64,000 nucleotides of DNA from Euphorbia lathyris (lineage: Eukaryota; Streptophyta; Magnoliopsida; Malpighiales; Euphorbiaceae): positions 439,001 through 503,000 of the forward strand of contig NC_088915.1 of assembly GCF_963576675.1 (NCBI RefSeq), in the 5' to 3' direction. The notes beneath the pieces are model-generated. The model was not told where the DNA came from and did no database searches. It saw only the letters and a program-made list of their open reading frames with translations. Positions within the stretch are counted from its first letter, which is position 1, and each line of letters begins with the position of its first letter. Below are positions 13,223 through 23,576 of the stretch, one piece after another. The translations under genes and the position numbers were made by a program.

Positions 13223-14531
13223 TTTTTGTAGACCAACGAAACCAGTCCTACCCTTTCTTCTATCTATTATTTTTCTTGTAGTGTTAATCTAAGAGGCTCT
13301 GGTCCATTATGGGACTAATTGAACAAAAACATTAAGCTGATAGCTAATTACTGCCAAACAACATCTTTTATATTAATATGTGATAGTTTGAAGATTGGTT
13401 ATCTTTAGTGCATTTTTTTTTGTGATTTATATAAATTGCTACCCTTATATAGTTGGAATGTCGTATGTATCACATAAGAGATACATTTGCTAAATATTTA
13501 ATGATCAAAATTTGCTACATGTAAGATCGATTTACAATATTACTAAACTGATCTTTAAGGCCAGTGGTTGATCTAAAGATCATTGCCGCTATTGTCAGCA
13601 TAGTATGTCATTAATGGTTAAATGCGATACATTTTTTTACTAGATAATGTAATGTACAATTGAAGAACTTGATTTAGGTCTCTCCAATTGAAGAACTAGA
13701 TAGTATTTACAATTGAAGAAATCTTAAAAGGTTAGTAGGTCATTCTAAGTAAGTTTAAAACCTTAATAAGATATTTCCAAAATTCAGGAAACCAATCAAT
13801 CTTTTAGACTAAATTTAGAGGTGTCATGACATATTTATTGTTCTTATTTTATGCAAGATTTTGCATTTATTACACAGTTGGAAGTATTTATCTAGATTAG
13901 TTTTTGGGATGAGAAAATGAAAAGTTGGTATTCTTAAGCACATATGGGAAGTTATATATCTAAATAAGGTTTGATAAAATAACTGAGTATGGATTTTAGG
14001 TGATGAGTATGGATTTTAATTAGGTGTTGAGTGTTAAAGATTATGTTTAACTCTAGATTATGTTTAAATTGGATTCATTCTTTGGCTTGCTCTTAAAAAT
14101 CATTTGAGTGTTAAATCAAGAATTGCAGATTTAGCAAACCTACGTCATAACTTGTAGGGGAGCATGGATACTGGAGATTTTGAACTGGACGGATTAAAAG
14201 GATAAAAAGATACATAATTTGATTGAACGGTTGTTTTTTTTTCTTTAAGATCGAACCGAATTATACCATTGACTTATATTTAGTACAACTTTTGAGATTT
14301 TCATTTTCCATTATACAATAAATATGTTTGAAATTTTGTTAGACCATTAAATTTTTCTTTGACTGACCGAAATTGTATCATCCACTTTGATTGTATACAA
14401 TTCTTGCACAGATTGGATCGAACCCATTTCTCTCCTAATAAGTTGTGTGTGATGTTTGCCCAAGAAAAAGAAACCTATTGAATTGTTTTTGTTCAGGGTC
14501 ACAATTTGTTCATATATGGGAGTTAGGGAGG

Positions 14532-14668
14532 TTCGAGTCTTAGGAGCGGCCTCTTGCCAAATAAATTGGCAGGGGAAGGCTTGTCCCCAGTACACCCTTG
14601 TGGTGGGACCCCTCCCCGGACCCTCGCTCAGCGGGGACGCGTAGTGCGACCGGGCCGCCCAAAAAAAA
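14532..14668 (+). mobile_element. 5'-truncated SINE, array copy 4
   Basis: Same SINE fragment and flanking duplication, with an A-tail one base longer, a variant shared with copy 5. Confidence 0.91.
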
Positions 14669-15037
14669 ATGGGAGTTAGGGAGGTGATTGATTAAAGGTG
14701 TTATTTCGATTATAAAACTAAAATATTAAGATATCAATCCATCATATTTATTTAACATTGCCTTATTCCATTATTTGTTGATTGAGCTCCATTATGTGAA
14801 AACATAACCATCGAGTGGAAAAGAAAAAGTTTTCAATGAAAAAAAAAAAAAAACCTTAAGGCATCCAATTAATATTTTAGTTCTTAATTATCTCGGTAAT
14901 AGCTTCATAACACTTGTAAGGATTAATAAATAGAGTAGGAAAACCTCCTCTCCTCATGAATAACATCATTACAAATAAAAAATGAACTGAAAAACCTAAT
15001 TAAGAAGAAGATGAAAATGGAGAAATCAAATAATAGT

Positions 15038-15265
15038 CTATTGATTTGCTCCTTCGCACTCATCAATCCATTCGCTATAAATGTCGATATGTTCAGTTGA
15101 ATTGATGCATCGAGTGGTGTAGCTTTCTTTGCATACACAACAAAAAGCTTCTCTCATTCTCATTATCTTATTGATGGCACACTGAACTGAGTTAGGATGA
15201 CGACAAACAGGACAAACGAAACTCTTTTCCAACTTCTTAGTTGCTTTTCTTTTTATTTTTGCCAT
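15038..15265 (-). CDS. ELOF1: ELOF1-type elongation factor, copy 4 (variant)
   Basis: A 75-residue ORF with two changes from copies 1-3: Thr4 to Ile and Ala17 to Val, the latter just before the first zinc cysteine. All zinc ligands and the conserved tail are intact. The substitutions are mild, so the product should fold. It is identical to copy 5, which marks a second sequence type in the array. Confidence 0.87.
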   Translation of the reverse strand: MAKIKRKATKKLEKSFVCPVCRHPNSVQCAINKIMRMREAFCCVCKESYTTRCINSTEHIDIYSEWIDECEGANQ

Positions 15266-16299
15266 TTACGATTACTCACTTATTTGAGTGTTTATGTATA
15301 CACTTAAATTGATACCAATCAAGTTATAGAAGAATTTGTCTAGAATGTTGGTCTCCTTAGATAGAAAATTAGAATATACACAATATATATACACAAAAAG
15401 TAGGATTAATATGGAACACTAGTCTACCTTCTCAATAAGTAAAACTTCCTATATTAAATACAATTTACTATATTAAATATATTAAATATATTTGACAATA
15501 ATAAATACAGTTGTCGTTTAATACAATTGTTGTTTATCTCCCTTTAACGTTCCAAACTCTAACCTCCAAATTGGGGGTTAATGGAAGTAACGTAAAGATC
15601 ATTAAAATCAAAATCCTATCAATTCAATTAGAGACCATACCTATCGATTCAATGTGCAAGTGAAAATATAACATTATCAATTCAATTCAATTCAACCCTA
15701 AAATCAAAATCCTATCAATTCAATTAGAGACCCTACCTATGAGACTATCAATTCAATTTCATAAAAATCCCAAAAATTAAAACACTAAAAGACAACATAA
15801 TGGGTATGCGTCGAAAGGTTAATTTGGAATCGAAATACGGACAACACAACGTATTTAGTCAACATTCAATAATCATAATCTTACTTTCTAATTATTTTAG
15901 AGTTTTAAAATTAAACTTCTGACCACTTTTTTAGATTAAATTTAATTTCCACCATTTTTTATTACTATAATTTCTCAAATCTTACATCCAAACTTTTTTT
16001 TTTATTTTAGACCGTCAATCCTAATGAACCGTTTTTTGTTAGCTCTGATTTTTGTAAGTTTATTAATAATATATTTAATTTAATTTTACTAGCATATCAA
16101 TCTTTTATTATAAAATAATTTTATCTAAATCAACTGTTGTTAGAGCTAAATCAACATAATAAGATTAAGCAAAGGTACATGTATGTTTTGTATTGCATTC
16201 ATCATCCTAATACAATATTTGAAGAACTCAATCTAGAAGTTGTCTCTCAAATGCGTTTCCAATTCAACGAGCCAACAAACTCTCTCCATATCTATACTG

Positions 16300-17213
16300 C
16301 TACTGCACATAAAATATTTTCTCACTGAAAAACTCAAACCTCAAACACTTATCCAAAACATCACCTTCCAGATTCACATTCCAACACCCTTGAATGTTGA
16401 GATATGAAAGAGCCTTGCAATTAGTAAGTACGGCTTGAAGACCAAATTCTTCAAAAGTCCCAAAACACATGTCAAGTTTCTTTAGACCCGACATTGTATT
16501 TGCTATCACCATAGCCTCACTATTATCAATTTCACTAAGCAAGACAAATCTGAAGTTTCTTCTCAGCTCAGTTAGGCCTTTGCAGTTTTTCCCAAATTCT
16601 CCAATCCCTTTGCTTGTGATATTCAAACAATAACTAATGTCTAAAACACTTAAATTCACTAGTGAATCAGCATGTCTTTCCACCATTTTATCTGTCACTT
16701 CACTCATTGGAATTTCTAGCACTTTCAGGGTTTTCCCCCTAGGGATACAGAAAACATATAGATAGATTCATGTATGTAAATCAAATGTCTATGTTCAAAT
16801 ATGAAACTTAAGGAAAGTTAAATTCAAATGGATATTCAGACATATCTCAATACCGATAACTATACTCTCTACAATGATATGTCGAATCAAAGAAACCATT
16901 ATTAAACATTGAAATAGCACAAAAAATAGGAAAGCATTTATAATCAATTACCAGTTAGCAGCGGAAATGTTATTAAACATTGAAATAGCACAAAAAATAG
17001 GAAAGCATTTATAATCAATTACCAGTTAGCAGCGGAAATGAAGCCTCGATTTCCAAGCTTGAAGGCAGAGAGCAACTGAAATGAACCTCTATTGCGGTTC
17101 ATAAGCTTATGTGCCACTAAGTCAACATCCTCGACCGTACGTCCCGTTTCCGGCACCAGTTCTGGATGTTGATTTCTGACCAGCAATAAGGTCCTGAAAT
17201 GCATGCTAACCAA
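16300..17213 (-). CDS. FBW2-like gene without F-box, copy 5
   Basis: Same two-exon layout. There are several replacements relative to copies 1-3: PETGRT for PEMGRT and DLVAH for DSVAH in exon 1, and SYLNI for SHLNI and CLRFEF for CLKFEF in exon 2. Frame and splice sites are kept. Confidence 0.62.
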
Positions 17214-18522
17214 TTTTTGTAGACCAACGAAACCAGTCCTACCCTTTCTTCTATCTATTATTTTTCTTGTAGTGTTAATCTAAGAGGCTCTGGTCCATTA
17301 TGGGACTAATTGAACAAAAACATTAAGCTGATAGCTAATTACTGCCAAACAACATCTTTTATATTAATATGTGATAGTTTGAAGATTGGTTATCTTTAGT
17401 GCATTTTTTTTTGTGATTTATATAAATTGCTACCCTTATATAGTTGGAATGTCGTATGTATCACATAAGAGATACATTTGCTAAATATTTAATGATCAAA
17501 ATTTGCTACATGTAAGATCGATTTACAATATTACTAAACTGATCTTTAAGGCCAGTGGTTGATCTAAAGATCATTGCCGCTATTGTCAGCATAGTATGTC
17601 ATTAATGGTTAAATGCGATACATTTTTTTACTAGATAATGTAATGTACAATTGAAGAACTTGATTTAGGTCTCTCCAATTGAAGAACTAGATAGTATTTA
17701 CAATTGAAGAAATCTTAAAAGGTTAGTAGGTCATTCTAAGTAAGTTTAAAACCTTAATAAGATATTTCCAAAATTCAGGAAACCAATCAATCTTTTAGAC
17801 TAAATTTAGAGGTGTCATGACATATTTATTGTTCTTATTTTATGCAAGATTTTGCATTTATTACACAGTTGGAAGTATTTATCTAGATTAGTTTTTGGGA
17901 TGAGAAAATGAAAAGTTGGTATTCTTAAGCACATATGGGAAGTTATATATCTAAATAAGGTTTGATAAAATAACTGAGTATGGATTTTAGGTGATGAGTA
18001 TGGATTTTAATTAGGTGTTGAGTGTTAAAGATTATGTTTAACTCTAGATTATGTTTAAATTGGATTCATTCTTTGGCTTGCTCTTAAAAATCATTTGAGT
18101 GTTAAATCAAGAATTGCAGATTTAGCAAACCTACGTCATAACTTGTAGGGGAGCATGGATACTGGAGATTTTGAACTGGACGGATTAAAAGGATAAAAAG
18201 ATACATAATTTGATTGAACGGTTGTTTTTTTTTCTTTAAGATCGAACCGAATTATACCATTGACTTATATTTAGTACAACTTTTGAGATTTTCATTTTCC
18301 ATTATACAATAAATATGTTTGAAATTTTGTTAGACCATTAAATTTTTCTTTGACTGACCGAAATTGTATCATCCACTTTGATTGTATACAATTCTTGCAC
18401 AGATTGGATCGAACCCATTTCTCTCCTAATAAGTTGTGTGTGATGTTTGCCCAAGAAAAAGAAACCTATTGAATTGTTTTTGTTCAGGGTCACAATTTGT
18501 TCATATATGGGAGTTAGGGAGG

Positions 18523-18659
18523 TTCGAGTCTTAGGAGCGGCCTCTTGCCAAATAAATTGGCAGGGGAAGGCTTGTCCCCAGTACACCCTTGTGGTGGGAC
18601 CCCTCCCCGGACCCTCGCTCAGCGGGGACGCGTAGTGCGACCGGGCCGCCCAAAAAAAA
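18523..18659 (+). mobile_element. 5'-truncated SINE, array copy 5
   Basis: Same fragment and target duplication, with the longer A-tail shared with copy 4. Confidence 0.91.
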
Positions 18660-19028
18660 ATGGGAGTTAGGGAGGTGATTGATTAAAGGTGTTATTTCGA
18701 TTATAAAACTAAAATATTAAGATATCAATCCATCATATTTATTTAACATTGCCTTATTCCATTATTTGTTGATTGAGCTCCATTATGTGAAAACATAACC
18801 ATCGAGTGGAAAAGAAAAAGTTTTCAATGAAAAAAAAAAAAAAACCTTAAGGCATCCAATTAATATTTTAGTTCTTAATTATCTCGGTAATAGCTTCATA
18901 ACACTTGTAAGGATTAATAAATAGAGTAGGAAAACCTCCTCTCCTCATGAATAACATCATTACAAATAAAAAATGAACTGAAAAACCTAATTAAGAAGAA
19001 GATGAAAATGGAGAAATCAAATAATAGT

Positions 19029-19256
19029 CTATTGATTTGCTCCTTCGCACTCATCAATCCATTCGCTATAAATGTCGATATGTTCAGTTGAATTGATGCA
19101 TCGAGTGGTGTAGCTTTCTTTGCATACACAACAAAAAGCTTCTCTCATTCTCATTATCTTATTGATGGCACACTGAACTGAGTTAGGATGACGACAAACA
19201 GGACAAACGAAACTCTTTTCCAACTTCTTAGTTGCTTTTCTTTTTATTTTTGCCAT
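19029..19256 (-). CDS. ELOF1: ELOF1-type elongation factor, copy 5 (variant)
   Basis: Product identical to copy 4 (Ile4, Val17). This is the last ELOF1 copy, because the sixth unit is cut off before it. Confidence 0.87.
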   Translation of the reverse strand: MAKIKRKATKKLEKSFVCPVCRHPNSVQCAINKIMRMREAFCCVCKESYTTRCINSTEHIDIYSEWIDECEGANQ

Positions 19257-20290
19257 TTACGATTACTCACTTATTTGAGTGTTTATGTATACACTTAAAT
19301 TGATACCAATCAAGTTATAGAAGAATTTGTCTAGAATGTTGGTCTCCTTAGATAGAAAATTAGAATATACACAATATATATACACAAAAAGTAGGATTAA
19401 TATGGAACACTAGTCTACCTTCTCAATAAGTAAAACTTCCTATATTAAATACAATTTACTATATTAAATATATTAAATATATTTGACAATAATAAATACA
19501 GTTGTCGTTTAATACAATTGTTGTTTATCTCCCTTTAACGTTCCAAACTCTAACCTCCAAATTGGGGGTTAATGGAAGTAACGTAAAGATCATTAAAATC
19601 AAAATCCTATCAATTCAATTAGAGACCATACCTATCGATTCAATGTGCAAGTGAAAATATAACATTATCAATTCAATTCAATTCAACCCTAAAATCAAAA
19701 TCCTATCAATTCAATTAGAGACCCTACCTATGAGACTATCAATTCAATTTCATAAAAATCCCAAAAATTAAAACACTAAAAGACAACATAATGGGTATGC
19801 GTCGAAAGGTTAATTTGGAATCGAAATACGGACAACACAACGTATTTAGTCAACATTCAATAATCATAATCTTACTTTCTAATTATTTTAGAGTTTTAAA
19901 ATTAAACTTCTGACCACTTTTTTAGATTAAATTTAATTTCCACCATTTTTTATTACTATAATTTCTCAAATCTTACATCCAAACTTTTTTTTTTATTTTA
20001 GACCGTCAATCCTAATGAACCGTTTTTTGTTAGCTCTGATTTTTGTAAGTTTATTAATAATATATTTAATTTAATTTTACTAGCATATCAATCTTTTATT
20101 ATAAAATAATTTTATCTAAATCAACCGTTGTTAGAGCTAAATCAACATAATAAGATTAAGCAAAGGTACATGTATGTTTTGTATTGCATTCATCATCCTA
20201 ATACAATATTTGAAGAACTCAATCTAGAAGTTGTCTCTCAAATGCATTTCCAATTCAACGAGCCAACAAACTCTCTCCATATCTATACTG

Positions 20291-21231
20291 CTACTGCACA
20301 TAAAATATTTTCTCACTGAAAAACTCAAAATTCAAACACTTATCCAAAACATCACCTTCCAGATTCACATTCCAACACCCTTGAATGTTGAGATGTGAAA
20401 GAGCCTTGCAATTAGTAAGTACGGCTTGAAGACCAAATTCTTCAAAAGTCCCAAAACACATATCAAGTTTCTTTAGACCAGACATTGTATTTGCTATCAC
20501 CATAGCCTCACTATTATCAATTTCACTAAGCAAGACAAATCTGAAGTTTCTTCTCAGCTCAGTTAGGCCTTTGCAGTTTTTCCCAAATTCGCCAATCCCT
20601 TTGCTTGTGATATTCAAACAATAACTAATGTCTAAAACACTTAAATTCACTAGTGAATCAGCATGTCTTTCCACCATTTTATCTGTCACTTCACTCATTG
20701 GAATTTCTAGCACTTTCAGGGTTTCCCCCCTAGGGATACAGAAAACATATAGATAGATTCATGTATGTAAATCAAATGTCTATGTTCAAATATGAAATTT
20801 AAGGAAAGTTAAATTCAAATGGATATTCAGACATATCTCAATACCGATAACTATACTCTCTACAATGATATGTCGAATCAAAGAAACCATTATTAAACAT
20901 TGAAATAGCACAAAAAATAGAAAAGCATTTATAATCAATTACCAGTTAGCAGCGGAAATGTTATTAAACATTGAAATAGCACAAAAAATAGGAAAGCATT
21001 TATAATCAATTACCAGTTAGCAGCGGAAATGAAGCCTCGATTTCCAAGCTTGAAGGCAGAGAGCAACTGAAATGAACCTCTATTGCGGTTCATAAGCTTA
21101 TGTGCCACTGAGTCAACATCCTCGACCGTACGTCCCGTTTCCCGCACCAGTTCTGGATGTTGATTTCTGACCAGCAATACGGTCCTGAAATGCATGCTAA
21201 CCAATTTTTGTAGACCAACGAAACCAGTCAT
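20291..21231 (-). CDS. FBW2-like gene without F-box, copy 6 (array edge)
   Basis: Exon 2 (20729-20291) and exon 1 (to 21014) keep the splice phases of the other copies. It differs in having an in-frame ATG at 21231 (start MTGFVG) where copies 1-5 read AGG, giving a 73-codon exon 1. It also has TVLLV for TLLLV, VRETGRT for VPEMGRT and CLNFEF for CLKFEF. Just upstream of this start the unit homology ends, at about 21248. The F-box is absent here as well. It may be the least changed copy, and the only one with this longer start. Confidence 0.62.
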
Positions 21232-21248
21232 ACCCTTTCTTCTATCTA

Positions 21249-21400
21249 GTTTCTCCTAAAATTTAACATATTATCAATTCAATCAATTCAATTGAACCCT
21301 AAAATCAAAACCCCTATCAATTCAATTAGAGACCCTAACTATCATATTATCAATTAAATTTAATAAAAATCCCTAAAATAAAAAAAAACGTAAATAATTT
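21249..21400. repeat. Diverged fragment of the array unit's end
   Basis: Right after the array breaks, this stretch resembles unit 1 around 3690-3800 (tcaattcaattgaaccctaa, then tagagaccctaactat, then a taataaaaatccc stretch) with many differences. It is not continuous with copy 6, so a large internal part of a unit was lost or the array rearranged at its edge. 21401-22020 shows no gene, only AT-rich sequence with a short repeated motif (acagtttaccacttc near 21855 and gcagtttaccacttc near 21922). Confidence 0.6.
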
Positions 21401-23159
21401 AAAACCCTATATTGAAGACTTAGCTCTGTATGTCTCTGCTTCTCCCTCTCTTCCTCAACAGGCCTCGCAGCAGCGGAAGTTCCTCTCGTGAGCGACCACA
21501 TAGTTAGGCTTCTCTTATTTCTCGCAGAGCTGTTTACTTCACAGCAAACTCTAATTTTCTTTCTTTACACAGCAATTTGTATTTTTGATTAAGAGCTTTT
21601 CTATAAAGTATTCATTTTTTAGGGAGGAGCCTGTCCTTTTATACACTTACAATCCTCACAAGATGCCATTATAAAGATGCCTCCATAAAAAAAACAATAC
21701 CATGCTACTTTATAATGGTATCTACTCTAGAGTTTCCCTTACACTCTCTTTGTTTTTTTCTACTAGTATCTTCGCATCTCACCTTTCTCAGCCTCCTCAA
21801 TCTAATTTTCACTTTCATCTTTGTTTTGGAAGAAATTGATTCTTCCCTGATTTATTACAGTTTACCACTTCCATCGACCAGATCTAATAAAATATTGTTA
21901 TTCCATTATTCCGAGATCTACTGCAGTTTACCACTTCAATATATGTTGACTTGGTTGTTCTTGAAGTTTTGGTTCCTTAATTGATTGACTTGCAATGGTC
22001 TGAAGATCAGAAGGTGAAGCCACTACAACAAATGTTATCTATAACTACAAAAGTTAGCTATGAAAAAAAAATTTGTAGCTAATGTATACTAATAGCTACA
22101 GATATATCACTTCTGTAGTTGTTAACTAATTTTTGCTTTGTTAAATATATTTTTGTAACAGTACGTAATGCATTAGCTACAAACATTCAACTATGATAAA
22201 AATGTTGAAGCTAATAATATTTAGCTACAAATTTTGCCCAACTATAGCAATATTAATAAATAGCAGCTACAAAAGTTAGTTATGAATTAATCTTTGTAGC
22301 TAATATATACAAATAGTTTCAATAAGTGTATTTTGTTGTCGTATGTAATGTATTAGCTATAACCGCTTTACTATGATAAAAATATTGTAACAAATTGAAA
22401 TATTTAGCTACAAAATCTACTTATTTACTGCAGTATTATAAATAAATAAAAATCGAAGAAAGTAATGAATGATTTTCTTAAAAGTAAAAAAATATGTTAA
22501 GTAAAAAAAGTCAAAATACATCATTATAAAAAATATATCAAAACATATGATTAACCTCTTAAACTTTTAAGATTTTCAACTAATTTTTAATTTTCATACA
22601 CATAGAGGGGTTCAATGTGTATGAAATTATAGTTTAAGGATCCAGTTTGGAAAAAACTAATAATTATAAAATTAATCTTTAAAATCCTAAAAATTGAGGA
22701 GCCTAATTATGTGTTCACCCTTAAATTAATTATTTATTATTTTTATTATAGCATTAGGGGTAAGCAAACCCGAACTCAAAAAATTGAATAAATATATAAT
22801 TCGATTCGGTTCGAATTTTGGTTTGGTTTGATTTGAGTATAAGCCGGACAAAAACAAACATTGATTACTCTATTTTTTTATGCAATTTTTAATAAAAGCC
22901 AAGCCAAGAAAAAATTAACCTTATTAAAAGTAAATCATTTTACTCCCACACCCACTACCCACTACTGAATAATAAAATTAAATCATTTTATTCCCACACC
23001 CACTACTTATATAACGAAATAAGAAAAAAATTCAAAATTTAAAAACTAAAATCACTTATAAGAAAATAACTTATATTATATATAAAAAAGTTGCTTTTTT
23101 TTAAACGAATCTTTTTTAATAACTTTTACCATAAGAAACGAATTCAACCATCTAATAAT

Positions 23160-23328
23160 AATAAAAAAAAGGGCGGCCCGGTCGCATTACGCGTCCCCGC
23201 TGAGCGAGGGTCCGGGGAGGGGTCCCACCACAAGGGTGTATTGGGGGCAAGCCTTCCCTTGCCAATTTAATTGGCAAGAGGCCGCTCCTAAGACTCGAAC
23301 CCGTGACCTCAGGTCACACGGCAATTTT
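23160..23328 (-). mobile_element. 5'-truncated Au-like SINE inside CACTA-1
   Basis: Minus-strand SINE: box B and the GC-rich body are present, but it starts at ttgccgtgtgacc, so box A is lost. The flanks accatctaataat at 23147-23159 and 23329-23341 form a 13-bp target duplication. The A-tail appears as the A-run (minus-strand T-run) before gggcggccc. Confidence 0.92.
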
Positions 23329-23576
23329 ACCATCTAATAATATGATAAAAAAATCAATTTTACCAATTTTTACCAACCAAAAGCAATTCAAACGTCTAAC
23401 ACGACTATTTTTAATAAACGAATCATTTTTTTACCAATCTTTAGGAAACGAAACCAATTCAAATGTTATACACGACAACATATTATTTTTTTATCAATTT
23501 TTATCAAACGGAACTAATCATTTTTACGAAAGAAACCAATTCGAAATTCTAACAGGAAACGAAGAGTAACCAATTC

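Larger units (their letters stand above)
1..21247. repeat. Tandem array of a ~3992-bp unit, 5 full copies plus a partial sixth
   Basis: Unit starts, set by the window's first bases, are 1, 3993, 7985, 11978, 15969 and 19960, so unit lengths are 3992, 3992, 3993, 3991 and 3991. Copies 1 to 3 differ at only a few bases. The sixth copy matches to about 21247 and then breaks off. Each full unit holds an FBW2-like two-exon gene (minus), a SINE fragment and an ELOF1-like gene (minus). The window begins inside the array, so the true copy number and left edge are unknown. In unit 1, 1291-2538 and 3290-3992 show no gene. 3290-3992 carries an internal direct repeat (3629-3660 and 3724-3755) in sequence rich in the motif tcaattcaat. 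An assembly collapse or expansion cannot be excluded from sequence alone, but private substitutions in the copies argue that they are real. Confidence 0.97.
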
